This document shows, piece by piece, positions 17,780 through 26,888 of a stretch of DNA of 64,000 bases. The DNA comes from Treponema sp. UBA4307 (GTDB lineage: Bacteria > Spirochaetota > Spirochaetia > Treponematales > Treponemataceae): positions 93,957 to 157,956 of the forward strand of contig DGUP01000051.1 in the NCBI GenBank assembly GCA_002394685.1, given 5' to 3'. Each line of letters begins with the position of its first letter. Within the stretch, counting starts at the first letter, position 1. The notes under the pieces were generated by a model. That model worked only from the letters and a program-made list of their open reading frames with translations. It had not been told where the DNA came from and ran no database searches. The translations under genes and the position numbers were made by a program.

Positions 17780-18875
17780 CAACAATACTCCATTTTCCTT
17801 TGACGATTTTATACACCTTTGTAGAAGAATTTATATACCTCTTGTAAGGTTCTCCTGGTAAAAATGTACAGAAAAGCTGCTCGTAAGGAGGTAATTTTTC
17901 CGTAAGCATCTGCCTTTTGTCTGGATCCAGTTCAAGAAGTACATCATCCATTAAAAGTACAGGCTTTCTTCCTGAAATCTGATTGTAGTAAATGGCCTGA
18001 GCACTTCTTAAAATAAGGGCAAGAAGTCTTCTTTGACCGGTTGATGCTTTTGAAACAAAATCTTCCCCATTTCTAACAAAGTTGATTCTGTCTCTGTGAG
18101 GTCCAGTCATTGTAGTCTGCATAACTTTTTCTGCTTCAAATTTAGACTTTATGTAATTAATGATAAAATCAATGTTAGGAAGATTTTCATCGTTATGCCA
18201 GGAAGGTGAATATTTTATTGAAACACCATCAATTCCCGTAATTTCTTCAAAAATTTTTCCAAAAATCTGATTAAACTTAAAAATAGCCTTTTTTCTTTTA
18301 TCCTGAATTTCAATACCGGTCATTGCCAGCTGATAATTATATGTTTCCAGCAGTTCATATTTACCTTCCTTGAGACAAATATTTCTGTTTTTGAGGATTC
18401 TTTTATATTTTCTGATTAAATCAATATAAAGAACATCATACATACTAAGGGACTGATCAATAAAAAACCTTCTTCTTTCAGGTTCTCCGGTGATAAAATC
18501 CATATCATCATGACTGTAAAGAACACAGGGCATTGTATTTATTAATTCTTTTCTGTCCTTAATGTATTTTCCGTCTTTTTCAATTTTCTTAGAAAGTTTT
18601 TCCTTTCTTTCCACAGTCATTGAAGTAGAGTGGGTTATTCCATTCTCTTCCCTGAAGATACTTCTGATATTAAAAGCATTTTCGCCGTTTTTTATCAGTT
18701 CACTTTCATTATGGGTTCTAAAGGATGAAGCATATGAAGAATAATATAAAGCTTCCAGAAGATTACTCTTTCCCTGACCATTTTCCCCGCAGAAAAAAAT
18801 TTCATTCGAGGAAAGGTCAATGCTTTCATTTGAGAGATTTCTAAAATTTACAAGGCTAAGAGATAAAAAAGGCAC
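17772..18875 (-). CDS. recF: DNA replication and repair protein RecF
   Basis: A 367-residue SMC-like ATPase. The Walker A motif GENGQGKSNLLEAL is at about residues 30-43, the ABC signature region STGQRRLLALILR near 280 and Walker B VLLMDDVLLELD near 305. It loads RecA at gapped DNA with RecO and RecR. It starts 13 bases after the dnaN stop on the same strand and its stop overlaps the DUF721 start. Confidence 0.96.
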   Translation of the reverse strand: MPFLSLSLVNFRNLSNESIDLSSNEIFFCGENGQGKSNLLEALYYSSYASSFRTHNESELIKNGENAFNIRSIFREENGITHSTSMTVERKEKLSKKIEKDGKYIKDRKELINTMPCVLYSHDDMDFITGEPERRRFFIDQSLSMYDVLYIDLIRKYKRILKNRNICLKEGKYELLETYNYQLAMTGIEIQDKRKKAIFKFNQIFGKIFEEITGIDGVSIKYSPSWHNDENLPNIDFIINYIKSKFEAEKVMQTTMTGPHRDRINFVRNGEDFVSKASTGQRRLLALILRSAQAIYYNQISGRKPVLLMDDVLLELDPDKRQMLTEKLPPYEQLFCTFLPGEPYKRYINSSTKVYKIVKGKWSIVDE

Positions 18876-18888
18876 CTTTAACTAATTT

Positions 18889-20010
18889 CTACTCTTTCTG
18901 CATCGGCATGATAATGTGGAAATAATCACTTGCAGGTTCAGGCCTCATTGTTACAGCTTTCATTTCTTCTGTAAATTCAAAAGCAATTCTTTCGCTGTCA
19001 ATTACTCTTAAAGGTTCTTCAACATAACGATAGTTTAATGCAATTACGTAAGAGTCTCCTGCATATTCACAAGGGATTTCTTCATCAGCGCTGCCTAATT
19101 CAGACTGCTGGGATGTTATTTTTAAAACTCCATCTACCACATTGAAGAACATTCTTCCTGCTTTTTTATCAACCATCAGTGCAACACGCTTAAGAGCTTC
19201 TACAAAATCGCTTTTTTCAACAATCATTGTATGTGCCTGACTTGAAGGAATTACCTTTTCATAATTAGGGAACTGACCTTCAAGAAGTACGGATCCAAAT
19301 TTATAATTTCCGAACTTAAAGAAAATCATTTTATCAACAATCGAAATATCTATATTTCCTTCTTCAGGAGCATGTTTGTAAATGATGTTAAGAATTTTTG
19401 GATGAACAATTGCAGAAGGAAAATCATTTACTCCTGCAAGAATATTCTTTGTTGCAAAACTAAGTCTTCTTCCGTCAGTAGCAACCAGATTCAGATTATC
19501 ACCTTTTTTTTCAAAATAAACACCGTTCATAAAATAACGGGTTTCATCTTCACTTACTGCAAATGATGTTTGAGAAATCATCTTCTTAAAATCATTTGAT
19601 GGAACTTCAAAATATGGCAGTGAATCAGAAAAATTAACTTCAGGGAAATTTTCCTGAGACATACTCTTAATCTGGAATTTTACTTTTTTAGTAATTGGTT
19701 TGATGATTACTGAAACTGAAGAATCTTCTCCATTTGTAACCTGATTGAATTCAGTTTCACCAGAAGGAAGTGTATTCAAAATACCCATGAACTTATCACA
19801 GTAAATTGTTGTTGATCCTTCTTCTTCTATTTGTACAGGAATTGTTGTTTCAAAATTTACTTTAATATCAGTAGCTTTGATTGTAAGAATATTATTGTAT
19901 GCATTTAACAAAACATTAGAAAGAATAGAGCCTGCATTTTTTGTTGAAATAATTTCCTGGGCTACAGAAATTTCCTTGACCATTAAATCTTTATCAAATG
20001 TAAACTTCAT
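18889..20010 (-). CDS. dnaN: DNA polymerase III beta sliding clamp
   Basis: A 373-residue clamp protein with the three-fold repeated clamp domain. It starts MKFTFDKDLMVKEISVAQ and ends with the typical PVRP-like C-terminal region, here YFHIIMPMQ. AAGGAG precedes the ATG by seven bases. It is separated from dnaA by the 264-base oriC region and followed by recF in the same direction. Confidence 0.97.
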   Translation of the reverse strand: MKFTFDKDLMVKEISVAQEIISTKNAGSILSNVLLNAYNNILTIKATDIKVNFETTIPVQIEEEGSTTIYCDKFMGILNTLPSGETEFNQVTNGEDSSVSVIIKPITKKVKFQIKSMSQENFPEVNFSDSLPYFEVPSNDFKKMISQTSFAVSEDETRYFMNGVYFEKKGDNLNLVATDGRRLSFATKNILAGVNDFPSAIVHPKILNIIYKHAPEEGNIDISIVDKMIFFKFGNYKFGSVLLEGQFPNYEKVIPSSQAHTMIVEKSDFVEALKRVALMVDKKAGRMFFNVVDGVLKITSQQSELGSADEEIPCEYAGDSYVIALNYRYVEEPLRVIDSERIAFEFTEEMKAVTMRPEPASDYFHIIMPMQKE

Positions 20011-20039
20011 AAAAAACTCCTTTTTCTTTATGGTTTATT

Positions 20040-20274
20040 TTATCTTAAACATTCCTAAATTTATTAAATTTATAAATTTAGTAGTAGTAATAATAGGTCC
20101 TGTGAATTCTAGGAAAAGTTATCTAAATCTTTATAAAATAACAACTTAGCATGTGAATTTAAAGGGAATTTGAATTCACATTAAATTCACAAATTCACAT
20201 AAATTCTTTTTTTATCACAAATTTATAAACTTATCCACAGAATTATAGCATATTAAAATGCTGTTTTCCACAAG
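20040..20274. other. oriC: oriC: DnaA-trio, unwinding region and DnaA-box array
   Basis: From the dnaN side: an AT-only-like stretch (20047-20078), six trinucleotides TAG TAG TAG TAA TAA TAG (20079-20096), a GGTCC block (20096-20100), then DnaA-box-like nonamers. These are TGTGAATTC 20101-20109, TGTGAATTT 20152-20160, GAATTCACA 20172-20180, AAATTCACA 20183-20191 and 20191-20199, TTATCACAA 20212-20220, a perfect TTATCCACA 20231-20239 and TTTTCCACA 20264-20272. The order unwinding region, DnaA-trio, GC block, DnaA box, with boxes towards dnaA, matches the layout known from Bacillus subtilis. Strand usage of flanking genes diverges here. Confidence 0.85.
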
Positions 20275-21723
20275 TTATTTTTTGTACTCCTTAATCTTTT
20301 TACTTAAAATTTGTATAGTAGAATTAAGATCTGAGTCAGTTTTAAGAAGATCTTCAATCTTACTGTTACTATGCATGATTGTTGTATGGTCTCTTCCACC
20401 GAATTCATTACCAATTTCAGGAAGTGAAAATTCTGTTAAGTGGCGTGCAAGATAAACTGCAATATGTCTTGGATTAGAATATTTATTATCCCTTTTTTTG
20501 CTCTTCAAATCTGAAATTGAAATGTTGTAATGATCCGCAACAACCTTCTGGATTGTATCAATGGTTATGGGTGCAGTTGATGAAGGCGAAACGAATGTGT
20601 CTTTGAAAAGTTTTGAAACTATTTCAAGAGTTAGTTCCTCACTCATAAGCTCTGCATAGGCTACAGCTTTCTTGAGACATGCTTCCAGGTCGCGTACGTT
20701 TGTCTGAATGTTCTTTGCAAGATAATCAATTACTTCAGGACTTAAAGTCTTATTGATAATTTCAAGTTTCTTTTCAATGATGGCATATCTTGTTTCGTAA
20801 TTAGGAGGCTGTAAATCTATACAAATTCCACTGGAGAAGCGGCTCTTTAATCTGTCTTCAATACCTTTTAATTCGGTAATTGGTCTATCACAGGTAAAAA
20901 CCATCTGCGATTTGTGCTGACTTAGTGCTTCGAATGTATTGAAAAGTTCTCCCTGAACTCCAGGTTTATCTATAAGGAAGTGAATATCATCAAGGAGGAG
21001 AAGATCAATTTTTCTATATTTAGATTTGAATTTATCTGTTGTGTTTGTTCTGATGGAAGTTGTAAATTCATTTGTAAAGTTTTCAGAAGTAATATAGCAG
21101 ATTTTAAAAGAGTCCCCTCTGTCTGCGTAAAGTTTATTTCCAATTGACTGCATAAGGTGAGTTTTTCCTAAGCCGACCCCACCATAAATAAGAATTGGGT
21201 TATATACGCTTCCCGGGTTATTTGAAGCAGCAATAGCTACATTGTATGCGAAAAGGCTGTTTTCTCCAGTAACATATGTGTCAAAAGTAAAGTTTTCTTT
21301 AAGCTGAGGATGAATTTTAGGGGCCAGATTTTCAACGCCTGTAGAAAGTGGAGTGGGTACAGATTGTGAAGAAGGGCTTGAAATCTGCGAATTTTGAGTA
21401 GTTTCAGGTACAGAAATTTGAGAATCAGCAGTAGAATTATCAATAATATTTTGAGAGCTTTTGATTTTATATCCAGAGATAACAATTTTACGTCCTGCAA
21501 TTGAAGAAAGTTTGTTCTCCATAATTGAAATGTAATTTCTCTGCTGAATTTGAGCCCACATAAAATCACTTGGAACATAAATATTGATTTTATCATCAGA
21601 GGCTCTTGCGAATTCCATTCTGAACCAGAGCATAAAATCATTAATATTCCCCTGTGCTTCGAAATCCTGCCGTATTTGAGAGATAGCTTCATTCCATAAT
21701 AGTTTATAGTCTTGATCGTTCAT
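20275..21723 (-). CDS. dnaA: Chromosomal replication initiator DnaA
   Basis: A 482-residue AAA+ initiator. Domain I (DYKLLWNEAISQIRQDF) is followed by a Ser/Thr/Pro-rich linker. The AAA+ core has Walker A GGVGLGKTHLMQ near residue 180, Walker B LLLDDIHFL, and a C-terminal DNA-binding domain with the box-recognition signature DHTTIMHSNSKIEDL near 450. The start chosen is the ATG at 21723, since a TTG three codons upstream has no ribosome binding site. No Shine-Dalgarno is seen for either; a strong promoter places transcription start within about two bases of the ATG, so the mRNA may be leaderless. A GGGTACAGATT copy (21355-21365) encodes part of the linker. Confidence 0.97.
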   Translation of the reverse strand: MNDQDYKLLWNEAISQIRQDFEAQGNINDFMLWFRMEFARASDDKINIYVPSDFMWAQIQQRNYISIMENKLSSIAGRKIVISGYKIKSSQNIIDNSTADSQISVPETTQNSQISSPSSQSVPTPLSTGVENLAPKIHPQLKENFTFDTYVTGENSLFAYNVAIAASNNPGSVYNPILIYGGVGLGKTHLMQSIGNKLYADRGDSFKICYITSENFTNEFTTSIRTNTTDKFKSKYRKIDLLLLDDIHFLIDKPGVQGELFNTFEALSQHKSQMVFTCDRPITELKGIEDRLKSRFSSGICIDLQPPNYETRYAIIEKKLEIINKTLSPEVIDYLAKNIQTNVRDLEACLKKAVAYAELMSEELTLEIVSKLFKDTFVSPSSTAPITIDTIQKVVADHYNISISDLKSKKRDNKYSNPRHIAVYLARHLTEFSLPEIGNEFGGRDHTTIMHSNSKIEDLLKTDSDLNSTIQILSKKIKEYKK

Positions 21724-21731
21724 AGGATTCA

Positions 21732-21761
21732 ATTATATTGCGCCTTTACTTTTTTTTTCAA
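21732..21761 (-). promoter_or_regulatory. dnaA promoter, probably giving a leaderless mRNA
   Basis: Minus-strand TTGAAA (21756-21761) and a perfect TATAAT (21732-21737) with an 18-base spacer. Only eight bases separate the -10 box from the dnaA ATG, so the expected start point falls at or next to the start codon. Confidence 0.65.
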
Positions 21762-21853
21762 TACAGATATACTTTTTTCTCAGATTTGTTCTATATAACA
21801 CAAAAAAATCGGTAAAAAAAATCCTATAAAAATCATTTAAATCGGGGTTAAAA

Positions 21854-23785
21854 ATGGCAGATAGTGCTAACGAATATAGTGCAAGTAATATTCACGTTCT
21901 TCACGGACTTGAAGCAGTTCGTATGAGACCAGGTATGTATATTGGTTCTACAGGACCAAATGGATTACATCACCTGGTTTATGAGGTTGTTGATAACAGT
22001 ATTGATGAAGCAATGGCCGGATATTGTACAAATATCACTGTTGCTCTTGAAAGAGATGATATTTGTCGTGTTGAAGATGATGGACGTGGTATTCCGGTTG
22101 ATATTCACCCTGAAGAAAAAGTGTCTGCACTTCAGCTTGTATTAACTCAGCTCCATGCCGGTGGTAAATTCGATAAATCAAACTATAAAGTTTCCGGTGG
22201 TTTGCACGGAGTTGGTGTTTCCTGCGTTAATGCACTTTCTATATGGCTTACTGCAGATGTTTATCGCGAAGGAAAGCATTACAGACAGGAATATAAAGTT
22301 GGTGTTCCTAAAACAAAAGTTGAAGAAGTTGGAACAACTGACAGACATGGTACTACTATCCGCTGGAAATCAGATGGAAGTATTTTTAAGGAAACTACAA
22401 CTTACGATTATAATACTCTTGCAATTCGCTTAAGGGAACTTGCCTTCCTTAATCCTGGAATTAAGATTACTTTCAGGGATGAACGTCTGGAAAATCCAAA
22501 AGAGACTGTTTATCAGTTTGAAGGTGGTATTAAGCATTATGTAAGCTTCTTAAATGAAGATAAACCTGTTGTTCCTGCAGAGCCAATCTATATTAATGGT
22601 GAAACAGAAGGCGTTCAGATTGAAGTGGCCATGCAATATAACGACAGTTATGGAGAAAACATCTGTTCTTATGTAAATGACATTAATACTCGTGAAGGTG
22701 GTACTCACCTTGATGGTTTTAAAACTGGTATTACTGTTGTATTAAAGAAATTCCTTGAGCAGCGTGAAAAACTTGCTAAGCGTTTAGGTGATAAAGAAAC
22801 TCTTACTGGTGAAGACGTTCGTTCAGGTTTAACTGCAGTCCTTTCAGTAAAAGTTCCTGAACCTCAGTTTGAAGGTCAGACAAAGACAAAACTTGGTAAT
22901 ACTGAAGTAAGAACATATGTAGATCAGCTTATTAAGGAAAAATTTACTATCTGGGGTGAACAGAATCCTAAGGTAATTGACACAATCCTTGAAAAGGCTG
23001 TTGGTGAAGCCGCTGCCCGTATTGCTGCTAGAAAAGCAAAGGAAAACAGCCGCAGAAAAACTTTTGGAGATTCCTGGGGTCTTCCTTCAAAACTTGCTGA
23101 CTGTTCTCTTAAACATAATCCTGAGCTTTGTGAAGTTTACATTGTCGAAGGAGATTCTGCAGGTGGTTCTGCAAAAAAAGGTAGAGATCCTAAAACACAG
23201 GCAATTCTTCCTCTCTGGGGAAAGATGCTTAACGTAGAAAAAGTACGTGCTGATAAAGTTGCAAATAATGATAAATTAAATCCTGTAATTGCTACACTTG
23301 GTGCAGGATTTGGTAAAGATTTTGACATTAAAAAATTGCGCTATCATAAGATTATTATTATGGCCGATGCCGATGTTGATGGTTCTCACATTCGTACACT
23401 GCTTTTAACTTTCTTCTTTAGGTATATGCCGGAACTGATTGAGAATGGTTATGTATATCTTGCTATGCCTCCTCTTTTTAAGGTTCAGTTTGGAAAAAAG
23501 ACTCCTGTTTATGTTTATACAGAAGAAGAAAGAGAAAAAGCTTTACAGGCACTTGGTGAAAACAGAGATAAAGCTAAAGTTCAACGTTATAAAGGTCTGG
23601 GTGAAATGGATGGTGATCAGCTTTGGGAAACAACAATGAATCCGGCTAACAGAAAAATGCGTCAGGTAAAAATTGATGATGCAATTTTAGCTGATAAAAT
23701 TTTCTCTGTTTGTATGGGTGAAGAAGTTGAACCTCGCCGTCAGTTTATTGAGGCAAACTCAAGCTATGCAAATCTTGACTTCTAA
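21854..23785 (+). CDS. gyrB: DNA gyrase subunit B
   Basis: A 643-residue ATPase subunit of gyrase. The GHKL ATP site is visible (VVDNSIDEAMAG, DDGRGIPVDIHPEEKV, GGKFD, GGLHGVGVSCVNALS), followed by the transducer and the TOPRIM domain (YIVEGDSAGGSAKKGRD and DADVDGSHIRTLLL). The C-terminus ends ANLDF, as in most GyrB. It is divergent from dnaA with 130 bases between starts and lies 29 bases upstream of gyrA. Confidence 0.97.
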   Translation: MADSANEYSASNIHVLHGLEAVRMRPGMYIGSTGPNGLHHLVYEVVDNSIDEAMAGYCTNITVALERDDICRVEDDGRGIPVDIHPEEKVSALQLVLTQLHAGGKFDKSNYKVSGGLHGVGVSCVNALSIWLTADVYREGKHYRQEYKVGVPKTKVEEVGTTDRHGTTIRWKSDGSIFKETTTYDYNTLAIRLRELAFLNPGIKITFRDERLENPKETVYQFEGGIKHYVSFLNEDKPVVPAEPIYINGETEGVQIEVAMQYNDSYGENICSYVNDINTREGGTHLDGFKTGITVVLKKFLEQREKLAKRLGDKETLTGEDVRSGLTAVLSVKVPEPQFEGQTKTKLGNTEVRTYVDQLIKEKFTIWGEQNPKVIDTILEKAVGEAAARIAARKAKENSRRKTFGDSWGLPSKLADCSLKHNPELCEVYIVEGDSAGGSAKKGRDPKTQAILPLWGKMLNVEKVRADKVANNDKLNPVIATLGAGFGKDFDIKKLRYHKIIIMADADVDGSHIRTLLLTFFFRYMPELIENGYVYLAMPPLFKVQFGKKTPVYVYTEEEREKALQALGENRDKAKVQRYKGLGEMDGDQLWETTMNPANRKMRQVKIDDAILADKIFSVCMGEEVEPRRQFIEANSSYANLDF

Positions 23786-23814
23786 TAATTGAAAGAAATA
23801 CAAAGGATATAAGA

Positions 23815-26334
23815 ATGGAAGAAATCACAACACCTGAGGGTGGAACATTAATACCTATTTCTATTCAGGATGAAGTAAAACAGGCTTACATTGACTATTC
23901 TATGTCAGTTATTGTTCAGCGTGCTCTTCCTGATGTTCGTGATGGTTTAAAACCTGTACATCGAAGAATTATGTATGCTATGGATCAGCTTCATCTGTCA
24001 AGTTCCGGTGCAACTAAAAAATGTGCCACAATTGTCGGTGAAGTTCTTGGTCATTATCATCCTCATGGAGATGCTTCAGTTTATGATGCACTTGTTCGTT
24101 TGGGACAGGATTTTGCTCAGAGATATACAACTGTAACTCCTCAGGGAAACTTTGGTACAATTGCTGGTGACCCTGCTGCGGCTTATCGTTATACGGAAGC
24201 CAAGATGTCAAAGATTGCAGAAGAAATGGTATCTGACATTGAAAAAGATACTGTAGATATGATTGCAAACTTTGATGAATCAACAAAAGAACCTTCAGTT
24301 CTTCCTGGTAAATTTCCTTTCCTTCTTTGTAACGGTACAACAGGTATTGCTGTCGGTATGGCAACAAATATGCCGACCCATAACTTACGTGAAGTAGCAA
24401 ATGCAATCTGTGCTTACATTGATAATCCTGATATTTCAATTGATGAATTAATGGAGTACATAAAAGGTCCTGATTTTCCAACTGGTGGAGTAATCTATGG
24501 ACGTGAAGGAATTAAGACTGCATATAAAACTGGACGTGGAAAAATTACTATCCGTTCAAAGTTTAATATTGAAACTGACAACAGAGGAAATGAATCAATT
24601 GTATTTACAGAAGTTCCTTATGGTGTAAATACAACTAATATTGTTAAAAAAATTGCTGACCTGGCACGGGATAAAGAAATTGATGGAATTACCGGATGTA
24701 ATGATGAATCTTCTGACCGCACAGGTATGCGTATTGTAATTGACTTAAAGAGGGGAGCAATCACAAAGGTTGTATTAAATCAGCTCTTTGCTAAAACCGA
24801 TTTACAGACCAATTTTGGTGTAATTAATCTTGCTCTTGTTCCTCAGGATGCTGGTGGTGGAAGAAGATATCTTAAGCCACAGATTCTTACACTTAAACAG
24901 TTAATTGAATATTTTGTAAATCATCGTGATGAAGTAATTACACGTAGAACTCAGTATGATCTTAAAAAAGCTGAAGCTCGTCATCACATTGTAGTGGCAC
25001 TTGTTAAGGCAATTAATAACATTGATGAAGTAATCAAAATTATCCGTGGCAGCCGTGATGCAAATGAAGCTAAAGCCGGCCTTATGAAGAGATTTGATTT
25101 TGATGATATTCAGGCTCAGGCAATTGTTGATATGCCGCTTAAAAGCCTTACTCATCTTAATGTGGATGATCTTAAGAAGGAACTTCAGGAATTGGAAGAC
25201 TTTATTGCTTACTGTAAAGATCTTCTTTCACATCACGAAAAGATTCTTGGAATCGTAAAAGCAGAAACAAAAGAACTTGCTGAAAAATACGGTGATGACC
25301 GCCGTACACAGATTATTGCAAGTCAGGTTGAAAGCATTAATATTGAAGATATGATCAAGGAAGAAGATATGGTAATTCTTATCTCAAAACTTGGTTATAT
25401 TAAGCGTGTTCCTGTAAGTCTGTATAAGAGTCAGGCACGTGGCGGAAAAGGTTCTATTTCTGCAAAGCTTATTGAAGAAGATTATATTAATCAGATGTTT
25501 GTTGCTTCAACTCATGAGCATTTGATTTTTATTACGAATCTTGGAAAAGCTTACTGGGTTAAGGTTCACGAAATTCCAGAAGCCAGCAAGACCAGTCGTG
25601 GTTCGCATATAAAGAGTCTGCTTCAAGTTAGTGCTGATGAAGAGATAACCATTGTAGAAAAAATCAAAGAATTTACAGAAAACGAATATTTGTTTATGGC
25701 AACCGCAAATGGTGTTGTAAAGAAGACTCCTCTTTCTGAGTTTAGAAATGCTAAGGCGAAAGGTATGCAGGCAATTCGTCTTGATGAAGGGGATAAACTG
25801 GTCAGCACAGTTCGTTCAATCGGTTCATTTGAAATTATGCTGGTTAGCCGTAGAGGTCAGGCTCTTCGTATTAAGGAAGAAGATGTTCGTCCAATGGGAA
25901 GATCAAGCCGTGGTGTTTCAGGAATGAAGCTTGCTTCCGGTGATGAACTTTGTGCTGCAACTCCAGTTATTCCAGAAACTCTGATGCTGGTAATTACAGA
26001 ATCTGGTTATGGAAAGAGAGTTGACTTTGAGGAATTCTCTGCTCACGGTAGAGGTACTGGTGGCCAGAAGGTCTTTGGAGATGTTGATGGTAAGGGTGAA
26101 ATAATTGGAGCCCTTACTGTTAAAGAGGATGATAGTATTATGGCTATTACAAGTCAGGGTACATCTCTTAGAGTTGAAGCATCGGCAATTTCTAAGCAGG
26201 GAAGAAGCAGTAGTGGAGTTAAAATCGTTGATATTGAAGCTCCGGATTATGTTGTAGGAATCGATAGAATTGCAAATAGTGATGATGAAGATTCTGAAAA
26301 AAATAATCAGACTGCAGAAAATAATGCTGAGTAA
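23815..26334 (+). CDS. gyrA: DNA gyrase subunit A
   Basis: An 839-residue cleavage subunit. The breakage-reunion domain starts VKQAYIDYSMSVIVQRALPDVRDGLKPVHRRI, and the active tyrosine lies in AQRYTTVTPQGNFG near residue 105-110. Six blade-like repeats make up the DNA-wrapping C-terminal domain. The GyrA box is present as QARGGKGS, near residue 540. The tail is acidic. This supports true gyrase, not topoisomerase IV. It is co-transcribed with gyrB and followed by a terminator. Confidence 0.97.
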   Translation: MEEITTPEGGTLIPISIQDEVKQAYIDYSMSVIVQRALPDVRDGLKPVHRRIMYAMDQLHLSSSGATKKCATIVGEVLGHYHPHGDASVYDALVRLGQDFAQRYTTVTPQGNFGTIAGDPAAAYRYTEAKMSKIAEEMVSDIEKDTVDMIANFDESTKEPSVLPGKFPFLLCNGTTGIAVGMATNMPTHNLREVANAICAYIDNPDISIDELMEYIKGPDFPTGGVIYGREGIKTAYKTGRGKITIRSKFNIETDNRGNESIVFTEVPYGVNTTNIVKKIADLARDKEIDGITGCNDESSDRTGMRIVIDLKRGAITKVVLNQLFAKTDLQTNFGVINLALVPQDAGGGRRYLKPQILTLKQLIEYFVNHRDEVITRRTQYDLKKAEARHHIVVALVKAINNIDEVIKIIRGSRDANEAKAGLMKRFDFDDIQAQAIVDMPLKSLTHLNVDDLKKELQELEDFIAYCKDLLSHHEKILGIVKAETKELAEKYGDDRRTQIIASQVESINIEDMIKEEDMVILISKLGYIKRVPVSLYKSQARGGKGSISAKLIEEDYINQMFVASTHEHLIFITNLGKAYWVKVHEIPEASKTSRGSHIKSLLQVSADEEITIVEKIKEFTENEYLFMATANGVVKKTPLSEFRNAKAKGMQAIRLDEGDKLVSTVRSIGSFEIMLVSRRGQALRIKEEDVRPMGRSSRGVSGMKLASGDELCAATPVIPETLMLVITESGYGKRVDFEEFSAHGRGTGGQKVFGDVDGKGEIIGALTVKEDDSIMAITSQGTSLRVEASAISKQGRSSSGVKIVDIEAPDYVVGIDRIANSDDEDSEKNNQTAENNAE

Positions 26335-26359
26335 TTTCGAAAAGCAAATATAATTTATA

Positions 26360-26395
26360 ATCCAGCGGTTCTTAGGTGCTGCTGGATTTTTTTTT
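26360..26395 (+). terminator. Intrinsic terminator of gyrBA
   Basis: An ATCCAGC/GCTGGAT stem (about 26360-26387) with a 14-base loop runs into a long T-tract. It lies 26 bases after the gyrA stop codon. Confidence 0.85.
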
Positions 26396-26546
26396 ATTTT
26401 ATAAATGTTTGGAGAAGGAACTTTTAAGGAAAGGAGATCTTAATAATTTAATTCCAGTGTATGAAAATAGAATGGTAGCTTTTATAGATTAAGAGTGAGT
26501 AGGGTGTTTTGTTTTTTATATAGAAAATATTTATAAATAATTAAAG

Positions 26547-26666
26547 GATTCTATAAATAGAAACGTATTGGCAAAAGGTAGAAAGTATATATTCAGTTTC
26601 TGTGAATAGAAACGAAAAGATTAATAAAATAAAATTATCTTAAATAAAGATTCTGCAAGAAGAAAC
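26547..26666. repeat. Three 18-bp inverted repeats, GWTTCT-N6-AGAAAC, about 50 bp apart
   Basis: Copies at 26547-26564, 26596-26613 and 26649-26666 share arms G(A/T)TTCT and AGAAAC around a variable six-base centre; the middle copy has perfect arms. Start-to-start distances are 49 and 53 bp, close to five helical turns, which suggests a protein bound on one face. A fourth, fully palindromic copy lies at 29960-29977. Confidence 0.7.
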
Positions 26667-26696
26667 ATAAAAACTTAAATAAATTAGAAATTTTAT

Positions 26697-26715
26697 AACA
26701 ATACAAGTGTATAGT
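26697..26715 (+). repeat. 19-bp direct repeat, left copy
   Basis: AACAATACAAGTGTATAGT occurs here and again at 28710-28728, about 2.0 kb away, near the other end of the gene-poor region. The core TACAAGTGTA is a near-palindrome. Confidence 0.8.
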
Positions 26716-26816
26716 AGATATAATTAAACTGTGTTTTTTTGCCGATATTAGGGGAAAAGGTAAAGTATAATTTGGTGTTAATAATAACTAAAAAAAATTA
26801 TACTGAGGACGGTTAT

Positions 26817-26888
26817 ATGAATAGGAAGCCCTTCTTAGTGAGTCTCCCAAACCAGGACTGCTTAGTAGTATTCCCATATAGCCGATAA
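26817..26888 (+). CDS. Possible 23-residue peptide
   Basis: A short frame with a GAGGAC site six bases upstream of the ATG, bounded by a -10 box and an immediate terminator. The peptide is mixed hydrophobic with one Cys and no obvious motif. Translation is uncertain because the start codon lies in a predicted nine-bp RNA stem; see the surrounding RNA entry. Confidence 0.35.
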   Translation: MNRKPFLVSLPNQDCLVVFPYSR

